Assembly (NCBI RefSeq): GCF_000234095.1
Contig: NZ_JH376800.1
Span: 301,274 to 365,273, forward strand
DNA: 64,000 nt
Source: Centipeda infelix ATCC 43532
GTDB lineage: Bacteria; Bacillota; Negativicutes; Selenomonadales; Selenomonadaceae
Direction: 5' to 3'
Shown: one piece after another, positions 39,101 through 48,070 of the stretch
Numbering within the stretch: position 1 is the first letter of the stretch
Layout: every line of letters begins with the position of its first letter
Position numbers and translations under genes: made by a program
The notes under the pieces: model-generated
Seen by the model: the letters and a program-made list of their open reading frames with translations, nothing else
What the model was told of the DNA's origin: nothing
Database searches by the model: none

Positions 39101-42100
39101 GGCGGCACCGTCTACGGCGGCTACAACAGCGGCAGTGGGGATGCCACGGGGGCAACCGTCAATATTACGGGCGGAACCCTCCACGACGTCTACGGCGGTC
39201 ATGCAAACGGCACGGGCAAGAGCACGGGCAACACCGTCAACCTTGGCACGGCGACGACCGCATTTACCGCAACGAGCGTCGGCACCGTCTACGGCGGCAA
39301 CAAAACCGGTGCAGCCGGCATTGCAGGCAACACCCTCAACGTCAACAGCCGGAGTGCGCGTGCGACCGATGTCAAGAACTTCGAGAACGTCAACTTCGAC
39401 GTAGCGCACAACGTCAGCCATGGGGACACCATGCTCACGCTCACAAGCGGTGCGGGAACCACCATCGACTGGTCGAAGATGAAGCTCAAGAACCTTGACA
39501 CCATCACGGCAAGCCCCACGACGGATCGCATCCTGACCCTCATCGACAGCACGAGCAACATCACCTTTACGAACTACAATCCCGTACGTGCACGGGAGGC
39601 GAAAACGGACGGCGACTACGAATACGTCCTGAACACCGACAATGAAACGGCAACAGCGAAAAAAGTCAACGTCACAGGCTACCGCTTCCGCAACAACCAT
39701 CCGACCTACAGCGCGGGCTCTGCCACCGAGGCGTGGGGCGGACGCAGCAAAATTGGCAACAAAGTCGAAAAGAACTCTCTCAAGGTGACAGGCGGCAGTA
39801 TCACCACGGCAGCTTACGGCGGCATTGCACAGAACCTTGAGGCAGGCGACGGCGTAGACGGCTACAAGAAGACGGGTGATGCGGCAGAGAACAAACTCAT
39901 CCTCGAAGGCGGCACGGTCAAGCACGGCTATGGCGCAGATGTCCGCACCGAGGCAGGAAACGCCACCAAGAACACCATCGATCTCAAGGGCGCAGCGGTC
40001 AGCGACAACCTCTATGGCGGCGCATTGACCCACGCCTCCGCAAGCGGCGCAGCCACGGGCAACACCGTCAACCTCCTCAGCGGCAGCGTTGGGGGAAGCG
40101 TCTACGGTGGCTTTGCCAACCATAACGGTACGACCACGGGCAACACCATCGCCATCGGCGACGGCACGAACAACGCCGCTGTCACCGTTACCGGTGATCT
40201 CGTCGGCGGCAACAAGGCAGCCACGGGCAACATCCTTGACATCAAGAGCAAGGGCGCACAGGTCGGCAGCCTCAAGAACTTCGGCACGATCAAATTCAAC
40301 CTTGGACCGAGCGTTGCCGACGGGGATACCGTCCTCACCCTGAACCGGGATACCACACTCACCTACAGCACCATCGAAAAGCCGACCGGCACAACGGTCT
40401 CCACATGGCTTGGAAACGTCATGGAAAAGAACGTTCACCTCTTCCAGATGGCAGCGGGCAAAACCCTCACACTGAATGGGTACACCCCTGCAACGGGCAG
40501 CGAGCGTTCGGGCGACGTCGAATACAGCCTCGTCACCAACAACAACCAGGCGGCAACCACCGGCGGCAGCCTTGACCTCTCGGCTTACAAGTGGCAGAAC
40601 GCGAACGTCGAAGTAAACAGCGGTGCCCATGCCAACGTCTTTGGCGGTAAGACCGTCTACCAAACGGACGGCAAAACCTTGCACAACAAGCTCACCCTCA
40701 AAGCGGGCGCAAACGTCACCAATGCCATCGGCGGCGACACACAGACCACAAACGGCACGGCCGAGGACAACACCCTCAAAGTCGAAGCCGGAACAGCAAC
40801 GAATGCCTACGGTGCCAAGACTAAGCACGGCAAGGCATACAAGAACCAAGCCATCGCTGCAGGCGGCACGGTTACCAACCTCGTCGGCGCCAAGAGCACC
40901 AACGGCGCAGCCGAAAAGAACGATGCGCTCATCAGCGGAGGCACGGTAACGAACGCCTACGGTGCAGAAACCCTTGTGGGCGATGCCACGGAAAACAGCG
41001 CCGTCATCACCGCGGGCAGCGTTACGGGCAGTCTCAAGGGCGCACAGAGCGCCGGTAAGGCTCTTAAGAACACCGTCGAGATCAAGGGAGGCACCATCAG
41101 CGGTGCCAAGGTCATGGGTGCGGAAGCAGCCGGCAATGCCGAGAAGAACACCGTCACCATCACCAATACCCCCACATCGAACGCCGCAGCGGAAATCGTT
41201 GGCGGACGTTCCACGGGCGGCGATGCCATCGAGAACGTCGTGAACGTCAACGCAAGCATCACCGGTGATGTGTACGGCGGACGCGCTCATAACGCATCCC
41301 TGCGCAACACCGTCAACATTGCCGACGGCGTCACCGTCACCGGCAACGTCTTCGGCGGGGCATGCGTCATCGCCAAAGACAACCAGATCTATGTCGGCAA
41401 GGGCTCGACCGTCACCGGCAACGTCACGGGCGGCAGTGCGCCGACCAGTGACGGCAACACCATCCATCTTACCGGCTCAACCGTCGGCGGCAACGTCATC
41501 GGCGGCACGGGACTTGCCGCGAATGGCAACACCCTTGCCATCCACCATGACAGCGCACATCCGACCTCGCATATCAACGACTTTACAGGCATCAAGAAAC
41601 TCCACTTCTACCTCAGCGAGGGCATCGAAACCAACAACCCGACCCTCCTGAAGCTCGGCGTTACCAACAAGAGCCTTGCAAACATCGACGTGGGACTTGG
41701 TGTCCATGGACGCGCACGTGCGCTCAAGGTCAACGACGTTATCAGCCTCATGAAGGTTGCAGGAAACGGTACGCTCAGCGACATCCCGACCGACAACAAG
41801 GTCACAGGCATGCAGGGCGTCTCTCTGCTCTATGAATTTGCATTCAAGAAGCGCAATACGGATGAGCTCATCGCAACGGTTACAAAGGCGGCGATCAGCG
41901 ACCAGACCAAATCCTTCGTCGAGACCAGAGCCGCCGCCACCGACTTTATCAACCGCGGCGCAAACCTCCTTGCAGGACCCGGCATCGCATCGGCAAAGAA
42001 AGAAGCAGCCGTAGGCAAGCAGGAGAACGAAATACGCGGCTACCATCTCTGGGCGGCAATGGATCAGGGAAGCGTCGACACAAAGACCGGCTCCTATGCC

Positions 42101-42847
42101 GAGACGAAGGGGTACAACCTCAGCCTTGGCTGGGCACGCGAGCTGAAAGGAAAATCTGCGACACTCATCGTCACTCCGTTTGTCGAATACGGCAAGGGCA
42201 AATACGATGCCTACCTCGACGACGGCACCCATGGCAGCGGAAATATCAGCTACTTTGGTGCCGGCATCATGGGGCGCATGGAGACCTTGAAGGGACTGTG
42301 GGCAGAGGCGGCACTGCACGGCGGTAAAGTGAGCAGCGACTACAGCGGCTCCGTCTATACGGGCAGCACCTCGCGCTACGACAGCTCGAACGCCTACTAT
42401 GCAGCACATCTTGGCATCGGCAAGGAAGTCAAGACCAACGACAAGGATAAACTGAACACCTATCTGCGCTACTTCTGGTCGTACCAGTCGGGCATGCAGA
42501 CAGATATCCACTCGAGCGGCTCAAGTATGAGCACGGACGACTACGACTTCAGCGCGGTGAACTCGAACCGTATGCGTCTTGGCTTTACGTATACGCACAA
42601 GGACAGCGAAAAGAGCGAAGTCTATGCGGGACTTGCGTGGGAGTATGAGTTCAGCGGCAAAGCGGGCGCATCGTATCAGGGGTATGATACTCCGAGTCCG
42701 TCGCTGCGCGGCGGGAGTGCGATGATCGAGGCGGGCTACCGCTTCGCACCGCAGGGCAGCCGCTTCTCGTATGATCTGCACTTCACGGGCTGGCTGGGCA
42801 GCCGTCACGGCTATACCGGCGGCGCTCATGTCAACTGGGCGTTCTGA
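33182..42847 (+). CDS. Giant autotransporter adhesin with YGG-repeat passenger and C-terminal beta-barrel
   Basis: 3221-residue type V secreted surface protein. The signal peptide ends SHAHA-ADV. The passenger is built of about nine modules of 250-350 residues, each opening like DAWGGRSIIGNKVQKNKLTL and containing many VYGG/IYGG turns (SVYGGFTNGSGATTGNTVSL) before a NFENLKF...LTLNAG...DW block, suggesting a long beta-solenoid. The last ~280 residues (from GYHLWAAMDQGSVD) form the autotransporter barrel, ending in aromatic WAF as needed for BAM assembly. I saw no cysteine. The ATG at 33182 has GGAGG eight bases before it; the frame extending to 33095 starts inside the promoter. The first ~1.5 kb is more AT-rich than the rest and holds a near-identical duplication. 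Confidence 0.93.
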   Translation: MFYGTRSKRQLSLLIAFALSAGGGQLFFSHAHAADVTGGDVTYDTTLPADPIAGGVITNTSDNGNVHHNKLTIGAIEIGGRNFYGGYTTGTGNSEGNEVVLANSDSQNPSMATIYGGWANQGTATNNTITLAGLGAATNGSRSRHFTTLYGGFSNNSSADVRTGNTLKVTTANNHTNGIYNFEKMQFDLGSGINSGDQMLEVYNQGQAFDWNNISVTGAANWMSGATGSKKVTLYSGATLNLTNYAVRTTTAGNFEYGMRSDTATPNASSVTATELYFEGNQFKNADIKYETQPSLPTTGVVYAGTSTLGNTTTKNKLTIGAIEIGGYNFYGGYTQSPTGNSEGNEVVLANSDSQNPSMATIYGGWANQGTATNNTITLAGLGAATNGSRSRHFTTLYGGFSNNSSADVRTGNTLKVTTANNHTNGIYNFEKMQFDLGSGINSGDQMLEVYNQGQTFDWNNISVKGLRAWANALAANNVNTPTLTLYSGANLTLNNYAPTIVGTRGDYEFGKRSDASGTGTVTATTLSVDGNRFQKATETPTASAAEAHAGISTYGNTTNHNTLNLKDNGGTPVDITDARAGYTNALNGGSKDNTLNLLTGGSVTNGYAGYTTGVHLLANPEDENHPELVDTTKNADAKNNTVNIKGGTLNAGGKLYGGYIAPNAALTPPNNVSAGNASDNTINIENGTFDGNNEIYGGYTNGTGKATGNTVNLGKSDGTLVSTTLSNVFIYGGAASGTTNDVFSDNLLNVNAKGITARGIQNFGKVKFNLGGMGTIARTDTLLTLSGGATTGIDWAGVEVNTNNHTFTPSTYEKHLFTAMHNSAGINFMKGTTDTYAPLGAKEKIVGDLEYAMDRDSSGQNVNVEGYQFRNHTAAYSEATHHTDAWAGRTASGQTVTNNKLTFTGNATNAYGGLVENKKHNSDGTYQTAGSATKNTLDVTGGTLANAYGAKVTAKNGSANENNVNIASSVTGAVYGAELTGTGTGDATKSTVKITAGTVGGNVYGGKVAGTGAATGHTINLYGGSVGGSVYGGHTASGATTGNTVNLGSGTTNSATTVTGTIYGGNQGADTNNVLNVNTNATAGNIANFGMVKFNFNSTFNQANPMLNLVGGAVTNLDWNKFKHTGNAPSGTSVLMQNMTGIHVSHYHGAREISSTGTHEYTIDTDTNTSVAKQILFGGYQFKDANVTPTTSDPAKDIWAGRSVIGNTTTNNILTINGTNHRDAYGGWTAGTGTTAPAKFNSTSNTVNLKAGSVRNIYGGFTSVQSGSATGNNVNISGGSVSGTVHGGYLSHASATGDATGNTITITGGTMADVYGGFTAGTGATTGNTVNLGSAANAVASGTTIGTIYGGNKSAATDNTLNVYDSATARNIANFDKINFKATSTHITVGDTLLTLTTGATNFDWNKLHVDNLDNLNSSATSDRILTLMHNSNNINLSNYTPTGTRGRIHTNDYEADIATDGNSATTQNVYLKGYRFQNNTTNYAGGTATDAWGGRSIIGNKVQKNKLTLTGGSATLNARGGMVENTTVPGTTGDAAENKLILNTGAQTANAYGAEVKTKTGSATKNEVTINAGTVHGNVYGAALTHAAATGSATDNTVTFAGGSVTGNVYGGHTVGTGSVTGSNILLGGGSVGGDVYGGFTNGSGATTGNTVSLGNGTNSSVTNVTGTIYGGNKTTDTGNTLNVNTNATAGNIKNFENLKFSINSNALNAANPMLTLNAGTATNNLDWGKLTVDATKFNSPISTYEAYNLTLMRNVNGIDFNKNSVNTYSANGGIKSVTSGNFEFSIDTLGSSVHTTEVRAAGYQYKNHTGATYTAGDGTHNAAWAGRTAVGNKVENNKLTVTGGTINVAAYGGLVENHKLDAHGNPLPTGDAEKNTVVVASGNVANAYGAEVRTKNGNATENTAEITNGTVGSVYGASLAAANAAGTADKSKVTIAGGTVNGAVYGGHIANAAATGQIKNSEVNIKGGSVGGTVYGGYNSGSGDATGATVNITGGTLHDVYGGHANGTGKSTGNTVNLGTATTAFTATSVGTVYGGNKTGAAGIAGNTLNVNSRSARATDVKNFENVNFDVAHNVSHGDTMLTLTSGAGTTIDWSKMKLKNLDTITASPTTDRILTLIDSTSNITFTNYNPVRAREAKTDGDYEYVLNTDNETATAKKVNVTGYRFRNNHPTYSAGSATEAWGGRSKIGNKVEKNSLKVTGGSITTAAYGGIAQNLEAGDGVDGYKKTGDAAENKLILEGGTVKHGYGADVRTEAGNATKNTIDLKGAAVSDNLYGGALTHASASGAATGNTVNLLSGSVGGSVYGGFANHNGTTTGNTIAIGDGTNNAAVTVTGDLVGGNKAATGNILDIKSKGAQVGSLKNFGTIKFNLGPSVADGDTVLTLNRDTTLTYSTIEKPTGTTVSTWLGNVMEKNVHLFQMAAGKTLTLNGYTPATGSERSGDVEYSLVTNNNQAATTGGSLDLSAYKWQNANVEVNSGAHANVFGGKTVYQTDGKTLHNKLTLKAGANVTNAIGGDTQTTNGTAEDNTLKVEAGTATNAYGAKTKHGKAYKNQAIAAGGTVTNLVGAKSTNGAAEKNDALISGGTVTNAYGAETLVGDATENSAVITAGSVTGSLKGAQSAGKALKNTVEIKGGTISGAKVMGAEAAGNAEKNTVTITNTPTSNAAAEIVGGRSTGGDAIENVVNVNASITGDVYGGRAHNASLRNTVNIADGVTVTGNVFGGACVIAKDNQIYVGKGSTVTGNVTGGSAPTSDGNTIHLTGSTVGGNVIGGTGLAANGNTLAIHHDSAHPTSHINDFTGIKKLHFYLSEGIETNNPTLLKLGVTNKSLANIDVGLGVHGRARALKVNDVISLMKVAGNGTLSDIPTDNKVTGMQGVSLLYEFAFKKRNTDELIATVTKAAISDQTKSFVETRAAATDFINRGANLLAGPGIASAKKEAAVGKQENEIRGYHLWAAMDQGSVDTKTGSYAETKGYNLSLGWARELKGKSATLIVTPFVEYGKGKYDAYLDDGTHGSGNISYFGAGIMGRMETLKGLWAEAALHGGKVSSDYSGSVYTGSTSRYDSSNAYYAAHLGIGKEVKTNDKDKLNTYLRYFWSYQSGMQTDIHSSGSSMSTDDYDFSAVNSNRMRLGFTYTHKDSEKSEVYAGLAWEYEFSGKAGASYQGYDTPSPSLRGGSAMIEAGYRFAPQGSRFSYDLHFTGWLGSRHGYTGGAHVNWAF
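33453..33828 (+). repeat. Internal direct repeat of the autotransporter gene, copy A
   Basis: 376 bases matching 34197-34572 with a single difference that I found (GCC versus ACC in the codon after CAAGGACAA). Offset 744 bases, i.e. 248 codons, so the reading frame is kept. Confidence 0.9.
34197..34572 (+). repeat. Internal direct repeat of the autotransporter gene, copy B
   Basis: Second copy of the 376-base repeat. Flanking sequence on both sides is only loosely similar, so the identity is local. Confidence 0.9.
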
Positions 42848-42894
42848 TCGGAGATATTTTCTCACAAAATCCGTGTGTTTCATTTGTGCAGGGC

Positions 42895-42923
42895 TTTACA
42901 AAATCTCTGCACTATGCTATACT
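42895..42923 (+). promoter_or_regulatory. Promoter of the rimP-nusA-infB operon
   Basis: TTTACA (42895-42900), 17-base spacer, TATACT (42918-42923) with upstream TG, 75 bases before the rimP ATG. Confidence 0.75.
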
Positions 42924-42946
42924 TCAATAAATTCATTTAAGATCTG

Positions 42947-42974
42947 GAAAGAGTGGGTGGAAGCCCACTCTTTC
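42947..42974 (+). promoter_or_regulatory. Leader hairpin before rimP
   Basis: GAAAGAGTGGG / CCCACTCTTTC, 11-bp stem around TGGAAG, between the promoter and the rimP start. Such a hairpin is commonly found before rimP (ylxS) in Firmicutes; it is not followed by a T tract, so it is more likely a regulatory or stabilising structure than a terminator. Confidence 0.6.
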
Positions 42975-42998
42975 ATTGCGTATGAGAAGAGGGAGAGC

Positions 42999-43448
42999 AT
43001 GAGCGCGAAGATCGAGGAGCGCGTCGAGGAGATTGTACGCGGTCTCCTGACAGATGTGCCGGAGTTGGACTTGGTCGATGTCGAGTATGTGCGCGAGCGC
43101 GACTACTATCTGCGTGTCTACATTGATAAGACGGGCGGTGTTGATATCGACGATTGCCAGAGCCTCAGTGAGCGTCTTGAGGAGACTCTTGACCGTGAGG
43201 ACTTCATTCCCGATGCCTATATCTTGGAGGTGTCGTCACCGGGGCTCGACCGCGTGCTGCGAAATCCGCGCGACTTCGTGCGCGAGCACGGCAAGATGGT
43301 CGATGTGACGCTCTATGCGCCCTTTGACGGAAAGAAGCAGTGGACGGGCGTACTTGCAGGCTGTGATGGAGAGATGCTGACCTTGGACGAGGGGATTCAC
43401 ATCCCCATGGAACAGGTTTCGCAGATACGTCTGCATATCGACTTTTAG
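42999..43448 (+). CDS. rimP: Ribosome maturation factor RimP
   Basis: 149-residue 30S assembly factor. N-terminal domain with LDLVDVEYVRERDYYLRVYI and DIDDCQSLSERLEETLD, then the conserved YILEVSSPGLDRVLRN and an SH3-like C-terminal part. The frame is open far upstream into the autotransporter end, but the ATG at 42999 with AGAGGGAGAG before it gives the normal length. First gene of the operon running to truB. Confidence 0.95.
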   Translation: MSAKIEERVEEIVRGLLTDVPELDLVDVEYVRERDYYLRVYIDKTGGVDIDDCQSLSERLEETLDREDFIPDAYILEVSSPGLDRVLRNPRDFVREHGKMVDVTLYAPFDGKKQWTGVLAGCDGEMLTLDEGIHIPMEQVSQIRLHIDF

Positions 43449-43462
43449 GGAGGATTTGGGTT

Positions 43463-44608
43463 TTGGCAAGAAAAAGCACAAAGGAGAAGAACGACGGAAA
43501 GGAGTTCCTTCAGACACTGAAGGAGCTTGCGTATGAAAAGGGCATCGACGAGGAGCAGCTCTTCGAGACCATCAAGGATGCGCTGACTTCGGCATATCGG
43601 CGCAACTTCAACCTGACGCAGAATGACCGGAACGTCCGTATTGTTCTGTCGCGTGAAACGGGAGCGTTTCACGTCTTTGCCATCAAGGATGTGGTTGAGG
43701 AAGTAACGAACGATATCACGGAGATCTCCCTCGCTCAGGCGCGTGCCATAAACCCTGACTATGTGGTTGGCGATGTGGTCGAGATCGAGATGACCCCTGC
43801 GAACTTTGGACGCATTGCAGCGCAGACGGCGAAACAGGTTGTCATGCAGCGTCTCCGCGAGGCGGAGCGCGGGATTGTCTACGATGAGTATATGAATCGC
43901 AAGGCAGATATCGTGACGGGGATTGTCCAGCGCGTTGAGGGACGGAATGTCTTCGTCGACATCGGGCGTGCCGAGGCATTGCTCATGGCGACGGAGCAGA
44001 TGCCGACGGAGGAGTACAGCTACGGCGACACGCTGCGTGCCTACATCATCGAGGTAAAGCGTACGGCGTGCGGTCCGCAGATCCTCCTCTCGCGTACGCA
44101 TCCGGAGCTGCTCAAAAAACTCTTTGAGCTGCAGGTGCCCGAGATGCAGGAGGGCGTGGTCGAGATCAAGTCGATTGCGCGTGAGGCGGGCAGCCGCTCG
44201 AAGGTTGCGGTGTACTCCTCGGAGGAGCGTGTCGACCCGATCGGTGCCTGTGTCGGGCCGCATTATATGCGTGTACAGGCGGTGGTCGACGAGCTCGCGG
44301 GAGAGAAGATCGACATTGTGAAGTGGAGCGATGATCCCGCAACCTACATTGCGAACTCGCTGAATCCTGCAAAGGTCATCTCTGTCGCGGTCAACGAGGC
44401 GGAGAAGGTCTCGCGCGTCATTGTTCCGGACTATCAGCTCTCACTTGCGATCGGCAAGGAGGGGCAAAATGCCCGCCTCGCGGCAAAGCTGACGGGGTGG
44501 AAGATCGACATCAAGAGTGAGTCACAGGCGCAGGAGCTCATGGCTGCCGCCGATGAGACGGCGGAGATTCCTGCGGTAGCAGAGCCCGTGGCAGAGGGGG
44601 CAGAATGA
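43463..44608 (+). CDS. nusA: Transcription termination/antitermination protein NusA
   Basis: 381-residue NusA: N-terminal RNA polymerase-binding domain, S1 domain (DIVTGIVQRVEGRNVFVDIG), and two KH domains (KRTACGPQILLSRTHPELLK; VVPDYQLSLAIGKEGQNARL-type). It lacks the C-terminal acidic repeats of proteobacterial NusA, as usual in Firmicutes. The TTG at 43463 is the start, with GGGAGG at 43448-43453. The last four bases overlap the next gene (ATGA). Confidence 0.97.
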   Translation: MARKSTKEKNDGKEFLQTLKELAYEKGIDEEQLFETIKDALTSAYRRNFNLTQNDRNVRIVLSRETGAFHVFAIKDVVEEVTNDITEISLAQARAINPDYVVGDVVEIEMTPANFGRIAAQTAKQVVMQRLREAERGIVYDEYMNRKADIVTGIVQRVEGRNVFVDIGRAEALLMATEQMPTEEYSYGDTLRAYIIEVKRTACGPQILLSRTHPELLKKLFELQVPEMQEGVVEIKSIAREAGSRSKVAVYSSEERVDPIGACVGPHYMRVQAVVDELAGEKIDIVKWSDDPATYIANSLNPAKVISVAVNEAEKVSRVIVPDYQLSLAIGKEGQNARLAAKLTGWKIDIKSESQAQELMAAADETAEIPAVAEPVAEGAE

Positions 44609-44883
44609 CGGAGACGAAACAGCCCGAGCGGCTGTGCGTCGGCTGCCGTCAGCTGCATCCGAAGGGCGGGATGCTGCGCATCGTGCGCGCTCCCGACGGG
44701 ACGGTTGCATACGATCCGACGGGCAAGGGCCCGGGGCGCGGCGCGTATCTCTGTCCATCCTCCGAATGTCTCCGACTGGCGCGCAAACAAGGCGGCCTTT
44801 CGTGGTCGTTCAAGGGGAAGGTCGCCACTGCCGTCTACGATGCGTTGGAGGACGTTGTCCGACGTGAGGAGGGCGAGCGATGA
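44605..44883 (+). CDS. rnpM: RNase P modulator RnpM (YlxR family)
   Basis: 92-residue YlxR/DUF448 protein. Signature RLCVGCRQLHPKGGMLRIVR and GRGAYLCPSSECLRLARKQ. YlxR of Bacillus has been shown to bind RNase P RNA and modulate its activity. It overlaps both nusA and ylxQ by four bases, so translation is coupled along the chain. Confidence 0.93.
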   Translation: MTETKQPERLCVGCRQLHPKGGMLRIVRAPDGTVAYDPTGKGPGRGAYLCPSSECLRLARKQGGLSWSFKGKVATAVYDALEDVVRREEGER

Positions 44884-45212
44884 ACGCTGAGATCGAAAAG
44901 TGCACGCAGAATCTCCTCAGCATGGCGGCGCGTGCACGGCGCATCCTGTCCGGTGCGTTCGTGGTGGAGGAGGCACTGAAACGGAAGCAGGGGACCTACT
45001 TACTGCTTGCGGCAGATGCCTCGGAGGAGACCAAGACGAAATTTACCCGCATGGCGGCACAGCAAAATGTGCCAACGGCGGAATTACTGACCATGCAGCA
45101 GCTAGGACACTGTCTCGGCAAGGAGTACCGTGCGGTTGCTGTGCTCATAGATAGAGGATTTGCGGACAGGCTCAGTGCCTATTTGCAGAATATACCGACG
45201 GGGGTGGATTGA
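44880..45212 (+). CDS. L7Ae-family ribosomal/K-turn RNA-binding protein YlxQ
   Basis: 110-residue protein of the L7Ae/L30e fold. It has [35 protein letters not shown] and the C-terminal [20 protein letters not shown]. Members bind kink-turn RNAs and are regular neighbours of infB; the in vivo RNA target is not known from the sequence. The stop overlaps the infB start (TGATG). Confidence 0.9.
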   Translation: MNAEIEKCTQNLLSMAARARRILSGAFVVEEALKRKQGTYLLLAADASEETKTKFTRMAAQQNVPTAELLTMQQLGHCLGKEYRAVAVLIDRGFADRLSAYLQNIPTGVD

Positions 45213-47827
45213 TGTCAGAATCGAAATACAGAATCACCGATTTGGCAAAGGAATTCAAGACGGACAAAGATACCATTATTGATATCCTAAAGAGCAAGAA
45301 CTACAAAGTGAAGAATATGTTCAGCGCAGTCGGTGAGGAAGAGCGTGCCGCAGTCAAGGCAGAGCTTGGACGTGCGGCAAAACCCGTACGCAAGGAGTCC
45401 CTGCAGAGCAAATCCCCCGCTCCGAAGGCTGCTGAGCGTCCGGCAAAGAAGGAAAAGCGTCCCGTACAGGACAGTGCGCCGCAGACGGCTGCCCCCGAAA
45501 AGAAGGCAGAGCAGCCGTCTGCAGAAAAGGCTGCTCCCCCTGCACCCGCCGCATCGGAGGAAAAGCCTGTGCTGCGGGCGCGTACGAAGGCACCCGGCAT
45601 CGTGATTGTGCGTCAGGCACCCGCTAAGACGCGCTCGGAGTCGCAGGATCGTCCCCGCACGTCGGGCAGCAGTACCGGCGGCGCAGGAAATCGCCCATCG
45701 CGTCCCGCAGGGGGGCGTGGCGGTGCGCGTCCCGCTGCGGGTGCGGCAATTCCGCCGCCGCCCCAGACTGAGGGGCGCAGCGAGAGCCGCCGACGCGGTG
45801 GTGGCCGCGGCGGCGATAACAGTGCAGCCGGCGGCGATCGCAGCCGCAGCAATCGCGGAGGTGGACGCCGCGACCGTGAGGAGCGCACGGATCTGCGTCA
45901 GAACGAGCGCGGGCGCGGCGCTGCACGTAAGGGGCGCAAGGGTCGCGCAGCAGTACCTGCGCCCGTGGCAAAGGTGGAGATCGCACGTCCGAAGCACATC
46001 AAGCTGCCCGAGACGATCGCGGTCAAGGATCTCGCCTCCAAGATGAGCTATACGGCGGCGGACATCATCAAGAAGCTCATGCTGATGGGCGTTATGGCGA
46101 GCATCAATCAGGAGATCGACTACGATACGGCATCCCTCGTCGCGGCGGAGTTCGGCGTGACGACGGAGGAGCTGCCGCCGGATGTCGATCCGACGCTGAT
46201 CCCGGAGATTGTGGACGATCCGAAGACGCTCAAAGATCGCCCGCCGGTCGTCACCGTCATGGGCCACGTCGACCACGGCAAGACGTCACTGCTCGATGCG
46301 ATCCGCAACACTTCCGTCAGCACGCATGAGGCAGGCGGTATCACCCAGCACATCGGCGCGTATCAGGTTGTGTGTCAGGGCAAGAAAATCGTCTTCCTCG
46401 ACACGCCGGGGCATGAGGCGTTTACGGCGATGCGTGCGCGCGGCGCACAGATCACGGACGTGGCGATCCTCGTTGTTGCGGCAGACGACGGTGTCATGCC
46501 ACAGACAGTTGAGGCCATCGACCACGCGAAGTCTGCCGGCGTGCCCATCATCATTGCCATCAATAAGATTGACAAGCCAGGCGCAAACCCCGACCGCGTC
46601 AAGCAGGAGCTCATGGAGTACGGGCTGGTCTCCGAGGAATACGGCGGCGATACCATCATGGTGCCCGTTTCCGCGAAACAGCGCATCGGCATTGACGATC
46701 TGCTCGAGAACATCCTGCTCGTCGCCGAGGTCGAGGAACTGAAGGCAAACCCGAACCGTGAGGCACGCGGTGTCATCATCGAGGCAAAGCTCGACAAGGG
46801 GCGCGGCTCGGTCGCGACCGTGCTCGTCCAGAGCGGCACGCTGCGCATCGGCGACTCCATCGTCGTCGGTACGGCGTATGGTCACGTTCGCGCGATGATC
46901 AACGATCGTGGGGACAACGTGAAAAAGGCGGGACCCTCCATGCCTGTTGAGATCCTCGGTCTCAACGATGTGCCGTCGGCGGGTGACATCCTTGCCGCCG
47001 TTGATGAGAAACAGGCACGCTCGATTGCGGAGGCACGCCTCGGCAATCAGCGCCGCGACCTCATCAAGTCGAAGAGTGTTTCGCTTGACGCGCTATTCCA
47101 ACAGATTCAGCAGGGGGATATCAAGGATCTCAACATTGTCGTTAAGGCCGACGTACAGGGCTCGGTCGAAGCACTGAACTCCGCACTCCTCGGGCTCAAC
47201 AAGAACGACGAAGTGCGCGTAAGCATCGTGCACTCGGGTGTCGGTGCGGTCAGTGAGTCGGATATTATGCTCGCGACGGCATCGAAGGCAATCGTCATTG
47301 CATTCAACGTCCGTCCGGACGCGAACGCACGCCGTCTCGCGGACACGGAGGATGTGGACATCCGTACCTACCGCGTCATCTACGATGCGCTGAACGATGT
47401 CAAGGATGCGATGAGCGGCATGCTCAAGCCGAAGTACAAGGAAGTCATTCAGGGGCGCGTCGAGATCCGTCAGGTCATGCGCTTCTCGAAGGCTCTTGTT
47501 GCCGGCTCGTATGTTCTCGAGGGCAAGATCCACAACAATTCGAAGATCCGCATCCTGCGCGACAACGTCGAGCTTTTCGACGGGGAGATCGACTCTCTGC
47601 GCCGCTTTAAGGATGAGGTGAAGGAGGTCGCCGCCGGCTACGAGTGCGGTATCTCCATTGTCGACTTCCGCGACTTTACGGAGGGCGACATCATCGAGGC
47701 ATATACGATGGAGGAGATCGAGACCTCCATCGCCGAGGCGAACAAGGCGGCAGAGCAGAAGCGCGAGGCGCAGGCTGCCGCAGCTGCCGCAGCTGCGGCG
47801 TCGGAAGAAAAAGAAAACGCCGAATAA
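45212..47827 (+). CDS. infB: Translation initiation factor IF-2
   Basis: 871-residue GTPase that places initiator tRNA on the 30S subunit. The N-terminal IF2_N helix ([20 protein letters not shown]) is followed by about 230 low-complexity residues rich in Ala, Pro, Lys and Gly-Arg ([11 protein letters not shown] and similar). The G domain has [12 protein letters not shown] (G1), [14 protein letters not shown] (G2), [15 protein letters not shown] (G3) and [12 protein letters not shown] (G4), then domains II-IV. The ATG at 45212 overlaps the ylxQ stop. A MITE-like element separates it from rbfA. Confidence 0.97.
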   Translation: MSESKYRITDLAKEFKTDKDTIIDILKSKNYKVKNMFSAVGEEERAAVKAELGRAAKPVRKESLQSKSPAPKAAERPAKKEKRPVQDSAPQTAAPEKKAEQPSAEKAAPPAPAASEEKPVLRARTKAPGIVIVRQAPAKTRSESQDRPRTSGSSTGGAGNRPSRPAGGRGGARPAAGAAIPPPPQTEGRSESRRRGGGRGGDNSAAGGDRSRSNRGGGRRDREERTDLRQNERGRGAARKGRKGRAAVPAPVAKVEIARPKHIKLPETIAVKDLASKMSYTAADIIKKLMLMGVMASINQEIDYDTASLVAAEFGVTTEELPPDVDPTLIPEIVDDPKTLKDRPPVVTVMGHVDHGKTSLLDAIRNTSVSTHEAGGITQHIGAYQVVCQGKKIVFLDTPGHEAFTAMRARGAQITDVAILVVAADDGVMPQTVEAIDHAKSAGVPIIIAINKIDKPGANPDRVKQELMEYGLVSEEYGGDTIMVPVSAKQRIGIDDLLENILLVAEVEELKANPNREARGVIIEAKLDKGRGSVATVLVQSGTLRIGDSIVVGTAYGHVRAMINDRGDNVKKAGPSMPVEILGLNDVPSAGDILAAVDEKQARSIAEARLGNQRRDLIKSKSVSLDALFQQIQQGDIKDLNIVVKADVQGSVEALNSALLGLNKNDEVRVSIVHSGVGAVSESDIMLATASKAIVIAFNVRPDANARRLADTEDVDIRTYRVIYDALNDVKDAMSGMLKPKYKEVIQGRVEIRQVMRFSKALVAGSYVLEGKIHNNSKIRILRDNVELFDGEIDSLRRFKDEVKEVAAGYECGISIVDFRDFTEGDIIEAYTMEEIETSIAEANKAAEQKREAQAAAAAAAAASEEKENAE

Positions 47828-47885
47828 CATGGAAAATAGAGGTGCAGTCCTTTGTCCGTCGGGACAGGGGCTGTACCCCTTTGTA

Positions 47886-48051
47886 TAGGAAGCACTGATA
47901 AATTCAGCACCGCCATCTTAGCGCATCTTTTTTGCCCGCACTTCGTCGGCAAATCCTCCACATAGCCCTTGCTATGCGTCCGGTTTGTCTCCTAGTTCGG
48001 ACGAAAAAATCTACGCCAATCTGACGAACTTCATTTTATCAGTGATTCCTA
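47886..48051. mobile_element. MITE-like element, copy 2 (166 bp including flanking TA)
   Basis: Left end GGAAGCACTGATAAA, right end TTTATCAGTGATTCC, each bounded by TA (TATA on both sides). The interior matches copy 1 nearly throughout. It is inserted in the infB-rbfA gap of a housekeeping operon, 20 bases before the rbfA start, and has no coding capacity. Confidence 0.82.
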
Positions 48052-48070
48052 TAGAGAGAGGAGGCGCACC

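Noticed and set aside
34100-41000. CRISPR-like or tandem-repeat array in the autotransporter gene
   Set aside because: The repeats are degenerate, in frame and protein-coding; no constant direct repeats with unique spacers.
35924-41467. 1847-residue open frame on the minus strand opposite the autotransporter gene
   Set aside because: Mirror of a repetitive, GC-rich plus-strand gene whose codon bias removes stops on the other strand; no ribosome site or promoter, no recognisable domains, and Cys-rich low-complexity composition.
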